DNA of 64,000 nt, taken from the NCBI GenBank assembly GCA_013399895.1, contig VXBA01003812.1:95909-159908 (forward strand), written 5' to 3'. Each line of letters opens with the position of its first letter. Positions within the stretch are counted from its first letter, which is position 1. The translations under genes were made by a program, and so were the position numbers. Below are positions 26,201-40,800 of this stretch, piece by piece. Under the pieces are notes generated by a model. It was not told where the DNA came from. It ran no database searches and saw only the letters and a program-made list of their open reading frames with translations. This DNA is from Serilophus lunatus. Taxonomy: Eukaryota > Chordata > Aves > Passeriformes > Eurylaimidae.

Positions 26201-29200
26201 ATGTTAGCAGAAACTTACAAATCCCATTGAAGCACTTGGTCTTTTTACAGGAAAATATTTCAACCTGGTTCACTGAAGAAGGAACTGCTTGCTAGTGATG
26301 GTAATAAAACAATCCCAATCGGGTTTTGGCAAAAGAAGAACAAAACAGAAACTAACAAAATGAATGAAAATTGGAAAAAGCGTTCAGCTACAGATCTGTT
26401 AGCATTTTGTCTGCTCCAATTTATCCATCCCTGTTGCATAGTCAGAATAAGATTTACAAATATTGCTGGAATTCACATGAATAGTTCTATGCTGTATGTG
26501 TCTTATGGATTTATGAGGAAGAACAAAACAAAGAGGGCAGACAAACTACATTATGCATCAAACAGTACACTCAAACACCAAAAAAATCCCCAAACTTGTA
26601 ACAACTAGATGACTGCAAGCAGTGTTTGACTGAGCCCTTCAGCCATTCTTCAGAATGTTTTTTGTCTGGGAGGAAACAGGATGAAGGGATATGTTTGAAT
26701 TCAAATTTTGAAGAACCTCAGTCTTCAAGGGATGCAGCTGTGTAATAAACCAGTTGTTGACTGAGATAGAAATACAGCTTCTTATAGGAAATACAGGATA
26801 ACCCAATAGTTTTACGATTTTTCAGAATTCATGGGAAGGCAAGCAACAATAATGAATATGACCTAAAGGTCTTGGCATGAAACTTAAAACTGCATTAAAA
26901 CTGAAGGTAAATTACAGCATGCTATTGAACATGGAATAAGACTCCTCAATATATTAAATCTACTTGACTATCTACTTTACATCACAGTAGAAGAGGTCAG
27001 GATCCCTATAGCATTTTGTGAAACTTTCACTTTGTTTTCATATTTCACATTTTTTATCTCATTTTAATTTAGCTATGCTTACTAACAAAAACCAGACTGA
27101 TTTGCTGTTTCAACTATGATCAACATGTATTAGCCAGCCTATAATAAAAATATTGTAATTTGCATTCTGTTCCATCCCTAAAATACATTCTTCAGATGTA
27201 TAAAACAGAAAGGTAGCCCCAAACTCAAAGAATCAGCAGTGTCAGTGCAACAAATATGGAAAAAGTAGGTAAATTTGCTATTGTGACATGACTTAGCTAT
27301 GATTTTTGTCATCAAATTTTCACAGGTATTCCATCAAAGAGACTTAAAAGGAAGATATTAACAGGATATTTAGAGGAAAGTCTCAATTTTAAGAGAAATT
27401 GTAGGCCAAAATATTGTAGAAAAGTAGAGAACATTTCAAAATGTTACCAGTGATGAGTAGACATTGAAAATAGGCATTGGGCTGATCAAAACCAAGGAAT
27501 ACCCAACACACTCACCACCTTCATGTCCCACTGACACTTCCTATTAGGTATAGGCACAGTACAGTCTGTAATTGTTGTGTTATGCTCTTCATCCTTGTCT
27601 AAAGTAAATAGCAGGCAATTCTCCACCATACACTCAGATCCACAAGGCCATAGCTCTTGGTAGCTGGGCAGAAATATTCTGCAGACATGGACAGTGTGAA
27701 CATCTGAGAGGTATCTTTGGCACTAGTGTACAGAGCGAGTACACCCACAACAAAGCTCAGAGATGATTTACTGATATTTTTCTATGACAAAAATATCCAG
27801 GAAACTCTCAGAGAAAAACTGTCAGGGAGTCATACACACTTTGCCACTGTATTATGTCCAGAATGGATGACTATTTTGCTTTACTGCTCCTTTGCTTCAC
27901 TTATGTCCATTTCGAGCACTTAGTATTTTCTGCCTCACTCTTTTGCTGGGCTTAATATTTAGCTCTGCACCTTACCTCAAAATATCAGTTCCTGCAGTTC
28001 AAAGTCTTTCTTATCTTCTTTCTGGAATGAAAATTGTAGTTGCTGCTTGAGAAATAACTATTTTCTTGAGAAACATTATAATGTTGGTGTTTACAGTATT
28101 GGACACCATAATAATGAATACAAAATGAACAAAAGTATGTAAATTGTATAAAAACAAAGAGCAAAATAAAGGAGAAAAAAAATAGATGAAATAAAAAGCT
28201 ACATTTATGAGAAAAAATCAAAACACAATCCCCACATTTACAACTCATTTTGTTTAAAAAGCAGCATAAAGGAAGATGGAAAAAGCATTTCATTCAACTC
28301 AGAGGCTTTGTACTCAGAAATGCTGTAAATAAATAAAATATAAGAAGGGTTTTGACAAAGAAGTAGAGATGAGAAATATCCTCAATTAAAACCAGTACTT
28401 CTGAAAAAGATTGGAAATGGAAGAAAGAATATGTCTGTTCTTCAACTCAGAGCTCAGAGCCAGAGGAAATAACACACACAGAAAAGAAAAAAACCTTTGA
28501 GAGTGAAAACACAGTATTTTTCCTGATTTCAAAGAAAAAAAATTCTCTTAATATAAAATTTGTTTCCCAGGGGAAAAATAGATGAAGAGTGTGTGGACCA
28601 GACTGTTCCTAAGAATTAAAACTAAAAAAGGCTTTTGAAAAAAACCCTGAGAAAAATAGGACACCTACTTCAGTCAGTCTCAGTTGTATGATATGGGAAT
28701 GTGCGTGGTTATAAAGACTGCCAGTGAGTGCCTCAACAGACAGCTGCTGTGTGATAATAGAATTAGTCAATAAGATCTCACAACACTAAATGACCAGAAG
28801 GTTCTCACTGTGCTACCATTTACGTTGTAACACAACTCACTGCTACGCTGCTATCAGACAGATGCTTCAAAAAAGACTGCATATGATGCTAGAGTTGAAG
28901 TTACCTAATTGTCTGTGGCTCTGTGGCTCTAAAATGGGCTGTCCAGTTTGTAGAAGCCGAAGTATTAACTCAATGGCTTGGCACACATTTCCCGGCAGTT
29001 GCTGCTCTGTTTTGACATAAGAGCCTATAGGCTACTATGCAACACCATATAAGTGTTATGTCTCTAAATTACTGAGTCTTAGAAGTTTCTGTTAAAGAAA
29101 AAATATTTTCTAAGTCAACGGAGGTGATCTCATTCATTCTCAGACATTTTTAGCTCAACAGAGTGCTAATTCTTTTTCTCAATAATTATGTTAACCATAA

Positions 29201-32200
29201 TATGTGGGGAATAGTATTACATGGTGGTGAAAGAAAGAAATCTTCGTAGGTCTTTTCCTTCTGAGATGACAACCCAAGTGTAAAATGGGGGAAAATGGGT
29301 AGATGTAGCCTGATCTGAAAGCAGTAAGAAAATCATATATGTCAGTATAAAGGATAGTAGACTCAACATATTCCAGCCCAGGATGCCTTTCATAAGCACT
29401 GCAGCAGACCTGGACTTGACAAAAGATAATGAAACATCATTATAGATGGTTGCAAGGGAGTACCTTCGAGGAATGAAGAGTTATTTGAAAAAAAAAAAAA
29501 TAAAGTGAAATGACTCTTTGAAAAACTAACACCTGGGTAAAGAAGACTGATATGAAGGAAAAGATTAGATACAGGATGAAGCTTGTCTCTAAAAAGTCTG
29601 AAGGGGATTAAAAGCATCTTATCTTTTATGCAGTACAGCAGAACACAGAATGCTAGCATTTATCTTCCCCAGAGTAAAGATTCAGGACAAAGGATTCTGC
29701 AAACTTTGGCAGGTTTTATGTCTGGGCAAGGGAAAGAAAAGGCACTGTTTCAGACATGCTCAGCAGTACCAGAATGATTTACCTGTGTGTAGACATAAGA
29801 CCTGCGAAGTGTTTTAAGCCTAAGTGTCCTTCAATAGGCAAAGCTGATCATTGGGTGGGAGAGTAATTTTATTGTTAATCATTATGAAAAATTATAGAAT
29901 TAGGCCTTGAGAAAAAGTAAAGGTTTATTTAAACATAACAGGTGGATAATTTCCACTGGGAAACAGATAGAAGAAGGCAAATGGTGACCATGTTGCAGTT
30001 TTTCACTATTAGGAACTTATACTACCTGTTAAGTTTATGCAGGAATGAATGTCAGTGGAGAAATGTGGAATCACAGAGGATTAAAGGAAATTATGTGAAA
30101 CTCCTACAGAGTCCGAGAAGGGAAAAAGTGCTAACCTCAGGGCTCAACATATTCCTTATGCCCTGGACATTTGAATGTGTCTCTGTGGGCAATTTTATGG
30201 TACAGATCCTAAATATTGCAGCACAGACAACAGAAGAGTACGATGGGAAGTCTTTGGTTTGGTTTGTTTTTGGTTCGTTCTGCACCAGAAATTGTTACAA
30301 AAATAAGAGTGTATTTTAACTGAAGTGCTATAATAGGAGAGTTCAAATGCTGGCAAGTACAGATTTGAACCAGACATCTTGAAGAAAGAGAGGTGACCAA
30401 AATGACTCTGTCTCCTAATGTTGCAACAGTGAGAGGCAGGGAAAGAAAAATAAACAAAACAAACAAACCAACCCCAAACCTAAAACCAACCCCCCCCCAA
30501 AAAATTAATAGCATGTCACCTGCAGAGACATTTGTGTACACCACAAGGCAATTCTGCTGTTTCCAGATGGCAAATAATTTTCATCTTCTGATCCTGGGAA
30601 AACTATAAACGATCAGCTATTTCTTGTAAGTTTTTAAAATTCTCCCATTTACAGGTCAGAACTAGCTTATCTGTCACATCCTTCTTCAAAAGAAAGTGGG
30701 ATGTGTGTTGGAAGTTTGGTGAACACTACCTGGCACCAGCTGTAGCTCACCACAGACAGCTTGTGTAATGTCTCGTATTTTTTGCATACCCTGATGGGAT
30801 TCTAAGCTTCATAGGGTGGGCCATCCTGCCACACTTATCTAACAATTTTTACTTTTAAAAAAAATTGTGTCAGATGGTTACAAATAATAATAATAGCTGT
30901 ACAAAGACAAAATTAGTAGCATTTTGAGAACTATTCTTGTTTATGTGGTATCAAAACTTACCCTTTCTACTAGAGATGTATGTGGTTTAGTGGTACAAGA
31001 AAAAAGACAGGTACACAAAACCCAGCACAACTGTTTCATTTCACTTCATTTTCTTTCTGTCATTGTAATGACTTTTTGACAGCAGCTGTTAATCTGGAAT
31101 CCCTTGGTCTTACTCTCTCTATTAGTTTCAATCTCAATGGGACTCACTGCTCTAGTTTTTGTTTACTTCTTTGGGGTGCTTCTCTTTGACGACTTCTTTT
31201 GATCTTCTAACTCACCTAATTTCGTTAAATTTCAGATATATGCCCATTTGTACTTTATGAATTGTTGTCTCCACAAGGTCATATGTACTTTTCTGGAAGT
31301 ATAAATACATTAATAATATTCTTTTCAGTGTTTTGATGACTATGCTCAATGAGAGACAAAAAAAAAAGATTCTCTGCTGCTAGAGTTTGAAGAAAATAGA
31401 ACATTATTTTTTTGTAACAGGTAGCATACAGAAACAAGCATACTTGGAATTAATTAATAGCAACTTACAAATTGCTGAATGAACATAGATTTATATTTAT
31501 AATATTTATTCAAAGTAATTTTTGTGTCATTGAATTCCTAGATATTAACAAAATATTTGATAGGAGTGGGTTTTAAAAATATTATAGGTTTAGATCCCAA
31601 TCTGAATGAAATTGAATACCACAACGTGGTTAATACAATGGTTTTGGTAGACAGTATGGATCTCAGTTCAAGTGAACAAATTGTCAACCTAATTGGATGA
31701 ATATGGAATAATGTCAAGTACAGCAGCCTTTATTTATAGTGAAACATCTTAAATTTAAACTTCAATATAGAAGCAGAAAACTTTTACAGTTTCCTACTGG
31801 AATCAGCATTTTCATGATTAAATTATGTATGTGCTTTTACTTGAAATACTTCTTGGTCTGCTTTGGAATCATATTTATATTACAGAAAGTTTGAAAAAAC
31901 ACTGCATGGATTCTAAAGATATTTTTGGAAGTGATGGTTTTAAATCTAAGGACAGGCACCCCAAAAACTAGGATAATAACCTTTTAAAAATCTAAAGGTT
32001 AAAATAATATTACCAGATCTATATTTCAGCTGCTAGTACAGACAGCTGAAATTACATCACTTGGAAATGTACTTCTAAGGCCTCAAAAATTAGGTGATAA
32101 ATGCACATACTTTTAAAATTTTACCATCTATTTTCCAACTTCAGAGTAAATCTCAAATAAGTATTTAATTTTCATTTTAAAAGCATCTTGATTGCTAGTT

Positions 32201-33140
32201 AATTAAATATTGATTGTTCAAGGAATACATTGAAGTTTAGTAGGAATGCAAGAGATAAATGAGTGAAGTTGTTAAATCGTTTATACAAAATTACCTCTGA
32301 AATTCGTGTATAATTACATTCTTATTCTTTGAATGAACTCTCATTGTTGCTTTAAAGGATATTTAGCTTTTTAATTGGTAGTGATAAAGTCAACAGAAGC
32401 ATCTTAGTTCTTAGTTAATGCAAACACTTGTAATCCTGGATCCAAGTTGCAGTTCATCTCTTAGATCAAGGCAAACTGAGGAACAAGAAAGAAATCTGTT
32501 TCTCTTGCAGCGTGTCTTTTCTCTTACAACAAGGCCCTCCAATGTCTTGATGCCTACCCAACTTAATATGAATATCTCTCTAGTAATTTCAATAAAGTTC
32601 TGTGTCAAAATTATACCTTTGTACTGCCTGAAAGAGGCAAGCTAAATAAAGTTCATGAAGTGCACTCTTTTCCCTGCTGTTGTAGATCCATTCTGGTTTA
32701 CTTACTAACAAACTCGAGTTCATATTACCAGCAGTAATGCATAGTCAGAAATTACTTATCCATTACAATGGAATGAAAGAAATCTGAATTCAATTCCAGT
32801 AAATTTACTGGATATTAAACTGCTGTTATGGGAATAAAATTGTTTCTTAGAATAGACACAGACACAATAAGAATTCAGCGGGAATCAAATTTCTTTGGGA
32901 AATCAGACTTTGAAAGTAATTTATGGAGAATATCATCATTGTTCCCAGGCAGAAAAAGAGGGGATATTCACTCTAAATGTAAAGTTTTAAAACACAACTT
33001 CTTTTGAGGAAAAAATTCTCTAGTAGGACATACTTAAATATTTTCTTTTTTCTTTTTTTCTTGGATAATGAAAAACACGACAAGTAAGTTAATAAATATG
33101 AGAGTCTACATATTCCTTTACTTCTTTTCTTTCCTTTTTT
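23291..33140. other. Unassigned AT-rich sequence
   Basis: Nearly 10 kb without a recognisable gene, RNA or clear repeat. It includes an A/C-rich low-complexity tract at about 30446-30506. The longest frame is 151 codons on the minus strand (24475-24930); it has no motif, signal peptide or recognisable domain. Ancient transposon remnants below visual detection are possible. Confidence 0.55.
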
Positions 33141-33170
33141 NNNNNNNNNNNNNNNNNNNNNNNNNNNNNN
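33141..33170. other. Assembly gap (30 N) inside a T-run
   Basis: Thirty N are flanked by C/T-rich sequence ending in T6 on the left and by T9 on the right. The gap most likely hides a poly-T or CT-rich tract of unknown length that failed to assemble. The 80-codon open frame read across it is not real. Confidence 0.98.
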
Positions 33171-34137
33171 TTTTTTTTTGCGCTGAGTAAGAACACAGTG
33201 AGTTTTAAGAATCATTTCTATGGTACTACTGCAAATTCACAGAAAAAGTAAAGACCAAATGTAAGATGAAATTTTGAAACAAGTTCTATTACTTTCCTCA
33301 GAAATTATGTATTACTATCGTGATTACTTGGCCTAAGGTGATGGTTTGTGACAGCTGTATGTTAGACTCTTCCAAATACAATCCAATTCTTTTTCTCCAA
33401 CTGAGTTGCAACAGCAGGGTTCTCATGCCTCCTGTCCTTTCTCATACATTTAGAACCTTGGTGCTGGGTTTATGTCAGAAAAGATAATTTATCAGGATTA
33501 TAGTGGTGATAAATATGATGTCTGACTATTTGCTCTGATGGTTTTACTGCTTTTAAGTAAACTTCAATGGGTCTTCTCCGGAAGGACTACTAACTTATGA
33601 AGTTTCTGTAGAGCCAGTAAATGAAATAAGGAAAGAAAAGTCAGAACAATTAGTAACCACTCAAATTTTCAGATTCTTACAATTTCCAATATATACATAC
33701 AAACTGTAGATGCTCTCTAATCTCAAATCTCAATTTCAAGGAAGTAAATGAATAACAAATATATATATTTGGTTCATTTATTTCACATTTTCCTTTACAT
33801 GTAGTAATAAAAACATATTTGAAATCATTTTTTTTCAGCTCTTCAGAACATGTATAGTGTCCACAAATTCAGATTATAAACTCCTATAAATTGATGAGTC
33901 AGCTGATAAACCACAGAAAGTCAAAATACCTCTATTTTGGTTTGGAGGCGCTGAGAGTCAGACCATGCTGACAAATCCTAGCATGGTAATGGGCGTTGCA
34001 TGCAGAAGACTTGCAAACTTCATATTGTATTGTAATCTGAGGCCAAAGTTACTCCAGCAAAAAGACTAGCTGAATTCATGGGCATGTCTGATTCAGTTAC
34101 TGGCTAAGGGACACTCAGAACTATACACTCTTGTGTA
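33171..34137. other. Unassigned AT-rich sequence
   Basis: No gene or repeat recognised between the gap and the CR1 copy. Confidence 0.6.
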
Positions 34138-34898
34138 CACCAAGTCAACCTAAGTGCTGGGTTTTACACTTTGGCCTCAATAACCCCATGCAGGGTTACA
34201 GGCTGAGGACAGCGTGGCTGGAGAATGGCCAATTGGAGGGGGACTTGGGAGTGCTGGTTGATAGGAAATTGAACATGATCCAGCAGTGTGCCCAGGTGGC
34301 CAAGAAGGCCAATGGCATCTGGCCTGCATCAAGAATAGTGTTGCCAGTAGGACCAGGGAAGTTATTCTTCCTTTGTACTTGGCACTGGTCAGGCCACAGC
34401 TCGAGTGCTGTGTCCAGTTCTGGGCCCCTCAGTTTAAGAAGGATATTGAGTTGCTAGAGCGTGTCCAGAGAAGGGCAACGAGGATGGTGAAGTGGCTGGA
34501 GTACAAGCTCCATGAAGAACGGCTCAGGAGTGACCTTATCGCTGTTTAACTACCAGAAAGGAGGTTGAAGTCAGGCGCGGGTCGGTCTCTTCTCTCAGGC
34601 AACCAGTGGCAGGACGAGGGGACACAGTCTCAAGCTGCATCAGGGGAGGTTTAGGTTGGATATTAGGAAATACTTTTTCACAGAGAGAGTGATTTCCCAT
34701 TGGAATGGGCTTCCCAGGGAGGTGGTGGAGTCACTGTCCCTGGATGTATTTAAGGATAGGTTGGATGATGAAGTTAGTGACATGGTTTAGATGATGGATT
34801 GGTGTTGGATAGGTTGTTAAGTTAGGTAAAGGTTGGACTTGATGATCTCTCTCTGGTCTTTTCCAACCTTGTTAATTCAGTGTGTAATTCTGTGTGTA
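34138..34898 (+). mobile_element. CR1 LINE, 5'-truncated, with decayed ORF2 3' end
   Basis: This is the last 0.76 kb of a CR1 element. It encodes the region downstream of the reverse-transcriptase core: a CWVLHFG segment, then GDLGVLVDRKLNM and QQCAQVAKKANG in one frame (to about 34318). A shift then leads to SVASRTREVILPLYLALVRP and FWAPQFKKDIELLERVQRRA in another frame, up to a premature stop near 34549. A normally present segment around HEERLR...RRLRSDL is deleted. The 3' end has GGTTGGACTTGATGATCTC, TTTTCCAACCTTGTTAATTC and degenerate TGTGTAATTC repeats. It is the same subfamily as the copies at 45.6 and 58.5 kb. It is non-functional. Confidence 0.92.
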
Positions 34899-37800
34899 AG
34901 GAACTTGTACTTCAGCTTAGCTGAAGCAGAGCAGTGCAAGCTTTCCCAGGCTTAAGCTCAACTGAAAAAGTTCAGTAACCAAATGAGTCTGAGCAAGAAA
35001 CTTCACTTAAAACACAATATTGAAGCATTTAAGGCCCTTCTAAGCTTCTGTTTTCATCTCTTTCCTGAGGAAATTCAGTATCCCATCCACATGATAAAGG
35101 CAAAGAAAAATAAGAAGAAATATCAGTAGAGTTAAAATAACAATATATGTAACTTAACTAAATCACAGCTGTTAAAAACATGATTAAGTAATTGAGGGGA
35201 TAGACTCAAGGAGAGAGGAGATTATTTTAGGCTGAAAGAAGTGCATAATTATGAGTAATGGGCTAAATCTGAACAAAAAAAAATTTAAAGATAAAACCCA
35301 GAAAAAAATGTCACTAGTCAGCTCAAATCTTGTACAAAATAGATTTGCTGATGTAACCACAAATCTGGCTTGGGAAATCTATACTGGGGCATTCGCATAT
35401 CATAATCAAGAGGGATATATGCCAGCTCAAGAGGAAACCTTCTGGTGCTCAGACTAAGAGATTGCTCAGATTACACTTAATTTCTGTCATGTCTGGGGCA
35501 TTGACTCTCCAGTTTTACCATTTTCTGACATTATTAACAACAGATAATCTGTTACATAAGAGCTATGGGTTTGGGTTTGTGCAGATGTGAAACTGGAGCA
35601 TGGTCAGAAAGAGCAGAAATCAGGGGTAGAAGGGATCACTTTTTTCTGGCTCCCGATCCTCTACACTTTTGAGGAGCATTCAGTTACTGAAACTGGATAA
35701 AGCCAGGGATCAGCCAAATATAGCAATACTCTGGCTTCAACATTCCTTCCTTGAAATGTAATGATTTAAAACTATGCAAGGATTGCAGTGCTAGAGAGAC
35801 ACCATACCTCTTCTTTGACTTTAATAGTTTACATTGTCCAACTCTTTCACCCTATCCGTATCATTACTGGAATACTCAATTCATATGGGTGCTTCACTCA
35901 AAGACTAGGTGTCTGTGAAAAACTCTACTTGGTTTATCTGTTTAGTTTTACAGAGGGTGGAAAGCATATGAATACACAGTGGAAAAGATGTTGTGCTCTA
36001 TTTTGGATGTTCATTGTATTAATCTCTCTGACACAGGCTCCTGAATTTTGGACATCCCAAGTACTGTTAGCACAAGATGCCCCTTAGAACCCCCGTATAC
36101 ACAACAGCAGCAAAACAAAATGGCCGAGGTCTGCTCTAGTGACCCGCTGCCACCTGTTCCACACGTATTTTTTATGTGCCTTCACCACTGGAAACACTGA
36201 GCTTTAGCCAAAGTAGGGTTTGCCAGAAGTTATCCCCACAGTCTTCACAGAATTTTGTATCTTCTCTTTCTTTAAGGATAAAGCAGCAAAACAGTACTCT
36301 GTCTGCAAGGCTACTTCCCTCACATAGTATTTCCCCCATTTTTAGAATAGAGTATTTCTTTTGACTGCTAACAATTAAAAAAGACAGTTTGAAACAATTA
36401 AAAATACTCATTATACTCTCACGAATAGCCAATGGCTCTTATAATAGCTTTATATTGAGAAAATCATGCAACCACTAACCAAACTCACTGTAATTCATAG
36501 TTTCAGTTCTGATTATCAGATAAAGTAATTCAAGCTAGCTATTCAACAGCTTTCACTAGTAATATTGCACCAAGGGGACTGCTTAAACTCAGATTTACAG
36601 TACATCTTATACATTTAAGTAATCACATTTTTGTTTAAACCCTGCCATGACCTCACATTCAAGGACATGTAATAGTCTGCACATGTGATAATCCTGCTGG
36701 GTTATGTAAGGAAACGATTAAAGGTCTCACTACATCCTGTCAGCTCTGAGCACTAATTCCAAAAGCACATTCTGCTTGACAGATTTTTTAAGAGTGTATA
36801 TGTCCTAAATGACAGTTGGTCTGCATAGTAATCTGAACAGTACACTCAATACTTTGATAAAACACTGTTAATAGTGGTTGTTTAAATAGCATTCTTTAAA
36901 ATGTTTTATATTATTAGCTTGTAACTTCGTTCACAGCTTTAGTGTATGGAATTTCCTGCCACTCTCCCCACACACATCCATGTAGGCAAACATTCATAAA
37001 ATTGTATCTTCAGCTTCAATATTAAGTAATTAAATTGTATTTTAAATACAGAAGCTCTCCTTAGTAATGTCCAAAGACTTATACAGGTATAAACTTAGAG
37101 GTATAATGTCTGGGTATTAACTGATACAGTAAACACATAGGTCTCCAACAGATCTAATCTCTGAATCCCTGTAAGGATCAATTATTAATCTTCTGAAAAT
37201 AGGACACAAAAGCAAACATACTGTTTTAGTTTACAAGTCCTTAAAGAGATTTTTCTCCTCTCATTTGTAAATGTGTAGAATTTCCCAAATCCCAAGTCTT
37301 CAGCATTTGCATATATTAAAAATATCTGCATGTGGAAGGATATGTGCCTCTTGAGTTTATTTCCTTTCTAAACTCTTATTTTAATTTTTGTACTTTTCCT
37401 TTGCATTTTGTTTTGAGGGGTTTGGAGGGGGGGGCAATGTCAGAATACTTGGTTTCTACTGATTTTGTAAACACAGGAAAACACCAAAACCTGAGGTTAC
37501 ACTGTTCAAAATGTAGGCAGTACTGCACTTGACATCTAAAACCTGAGTTTTTGACTTTGTCATTTTCATTCGGAAAAGTAAATGCTAAGTATCTGGCATG
37601 TGTGATCCCTATATCCTATCTATAAATGCTCACAAGTGAAGTAGCTTTTACCACTAAGTATGTTTTTAGAGCACACCTGACACAGTCGCAATCTAAATAA
37701 AGTAGGGCTGGAACCAGTTTACGAAACACAAGCGAAAAAGAAGGAATTGCATTTAGCGCTTTGAGATTTCTTCATTTTCTTCTCTGTGGTAATAGAGAAG

Positions 37801-40800
37801 TGCTAATCTGTGCTATGCACTTCTATTAAAGCTTATCTGAGGTTGTAAGTCTCGAAGACCCTTCAAAAAGGTTTACTACAAAGAGTTGAGGGGTTATTTT
37901 GATTAGGAAGACTTTCCTGCCTGGAAGAGGCATTTTTCCCAGATGGCACTTTAGATGTTTTCTCCTGCTGCATTCCAGAGAAGCTCTCTGTGCTATGAGA
38001 AGAAGGTACATTCTTGTAGACATGCTTGAAGGTCACCACAGCGAGGGCACCAGGGATGATAAAAGCTCTGAGAAGAACAGGGGGTGGGTCTTTCCCCAGG
38101 CACAGTGTTTTTTAACACTACTAAGTTTAATGTTCTTTAATGTTTAGTGTTCTTTCCTTTTGAAATAATTTTCCTAAATCCTTCCACTGCCTGGCATTTT
38201 TGCAGGTACCTGGATTATCGTTCTTCACAGAAGGCAACACAAAGCAAAACTTTTGAGGAGTTCTAGCAGTTTGAATCATGTTGTAATGATATATTTTGCA
38301 GTCTGAAACTGAATTGGGGAACTCTTTGGCACAGGGAGCTGAGAAAGCCAAGTTTAAAGTATGGATCAGTGTAAGACTAAAACAAATCACAGAAGTACAG
38401 AACATGAGTTTCTTGTTCATCATTAATAATTTGAAAATAACCATAGACTCATTGCTTGGAGCTCAGTTTATATCGAAAGAATAAGTGAGTGAATGACTTG
38501 GTCTTGCTATTAGCTTAAATTTTGAATATTACATCAGAAAGACATTTTTCTCAGTATTCAAATAAAATTGTCCTTCTGAGGAAGAAATTTCTTTTCACTG
38601 CTGAAAAGCAAGTCTTTGAAAGAGTTGTGCACAGGACACATTGTAGCATTTATTTGGTAAAACATGCAAAATGCCCGTGCTTCATATCCCTCTCAGTTTT
38701 GGAAAGAGACGAGTTGACAGGGAAATTTGATTTAAAATAACATTCTCTCCTCCCCTGGACTTTTGTTACCATCTCTCCATGTTGTTTCCAAAAATCTATC
38801 GATGAGAACAATTCTTTGAATTTTTTTCCCTTTTAACAATGTGAAATGTTTTCTATATTTATGAGACTTGAAAGTATTTGAAGGTCTTGGGAGAATATGG
38901 GGTTTTGTTGTTATTTTATACTGGGTTTTTTTGTTTGTTTTATCAAACTGTGAACAAATTTCATTACTTATTTTTTCTGTTTTCACTGAGGTTTAAGATA
39001 AACACACAAATACACTTCTTTAGAGTTTTTTTTTGTTTTGTTTTTTTTTTACACAAACTGAAGTGGTTTTGCCACTACAGTCTTTTTCCTATAGACTTAC
39101 ACAATCATATTTTTGAAGAATGGAGACATGACTGAGCTATTAAAAGTACTATTTACATTATTGTTTTATTTATATGTTACTGCTGGAATTAATATTTTCT
39201 ATCTTATATATAAGTATAGCTATGATGTTACAGCAATTCCAATGAGATACAGATGTGTCTGTTGCTACCATCTGATTCTGCATTTGACTGAGCAACAACA
39301 GAAGGTTTACAGGATGTTGATATTAACACTAAAAAATATTTTATTACTGTAAAGTCAGGATTAAAAGGGTTTTTTTAAGATAATGGATTAGTCTGCTTCT
39401 GCAGTTTTGTCATTTTCTTTGAGAGAATGAGAAGACAGGGGCACTACAGGTTTTGTGCTTCTTCAATTTATAAGTAACAGAATTATATAATCCATTGTGC
39501 TTTTTTTTGATTATTTGTGGCTTGATTTCTCTGTCTACAGAGAAGATATTTACACCCAAATAATCATACTGATCATGTTTAGACTCACACAATTGCAAAG
39601 CTGTGGAAACAGGCAGTTAACAAAATTGATAGCAAAACAGCCTGTCAGTGGGTGTTTCAGGTGCATCCTCTCAGGTCTGCAAGTGAAAGGCCTCACACTG
39701 CCATTTTTATTTTATTCTTAAATTAATTTGTTTCTGCAAAGTATAAATGCAGCATATTTCTAACCTAAAGAAAGAATAAAACACAGATCATTTTTTTATT
39801 AATCACATCTGTTATAGTGTAGGTATTTATGTATAAAATTACATCATACTGTTACACAGATAACAGTCTGAGATGTTCTCCATCAACTTCATGAAAACAA
39901 ATTAATACTGAAAATATATGTACCGTGACATAGGGAGTATTAGGTGTACTTCAGATAATCTTTGAATTGACATGATATCATCAGCTTTCTAATCCCAACA
40001 GAGGTGTCATAGTCAGAAAAAAACCCCATCAAAATGTCGCACATTGCTTATTGTATGTGCATAGTATGAATGCAGAGTGCAAGGGGGTCTTCCCCAATTA
40101 CCTTTTAGAGCTCTTGGGATAGTTTGGGTGTTCTGCTATAAAGGAGTGGTGCAAAATTTATGATCAATGCAAAAGCTGTGGCTGTCAGTCATTAACATTT
40201 TTCCCTAGACAGGTCTGAAACATACTGAGTATTTTAAGATTTCACTTTTCAAGATATCTATTCTCCTGAGCAAAATGAGACATGTGAAGCATGGTCTTTA
40301 AAATAAGCGGAAATGACACACCATTAGAGTACATTTAGTGGTGCAACTTTCCCTGGATTTAATATACGTAAAAGTTCTATTCTCATAAAATTATTTTAGT
40401 GTTAGTTTTTGGTTTTTTAAAACATTGTTTACTGTCTAGCCTGTTACAAATATAAAAGTATAAATAAAAGTATAAATATTCATCATATTTATAATTACCA
40501 CAAAATACTGTATCATGCAATCATAAAGTACCACAGGTTGCAGAAATAGAAAAAAAAAAGTTGTAAAATGTAAAACTACAAAGTACTTTGCAAAGACTTT
40601 TACGGTTCCTTCACATTCCCACATATAGTGTGAAATATGAATATTCCAATATATAGGTGATTATTCTAACATATCAGAAAGGTATAAGAAATCTTTAGCT
40701 CAAACAGTATGATTTGTAGCTAATTAGCTATCTCAGTATAGCAGAAGAAGAAAGCAATGACTGTACTGTCAATAACCACATAAAAAGAACTGATCAGTAA

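Noticed and set aside
33141..33170. 80-codon frame spanning the N gap
   Set aside because: It is translated through unknown bases and a poly-T run, so it has no evidential value.
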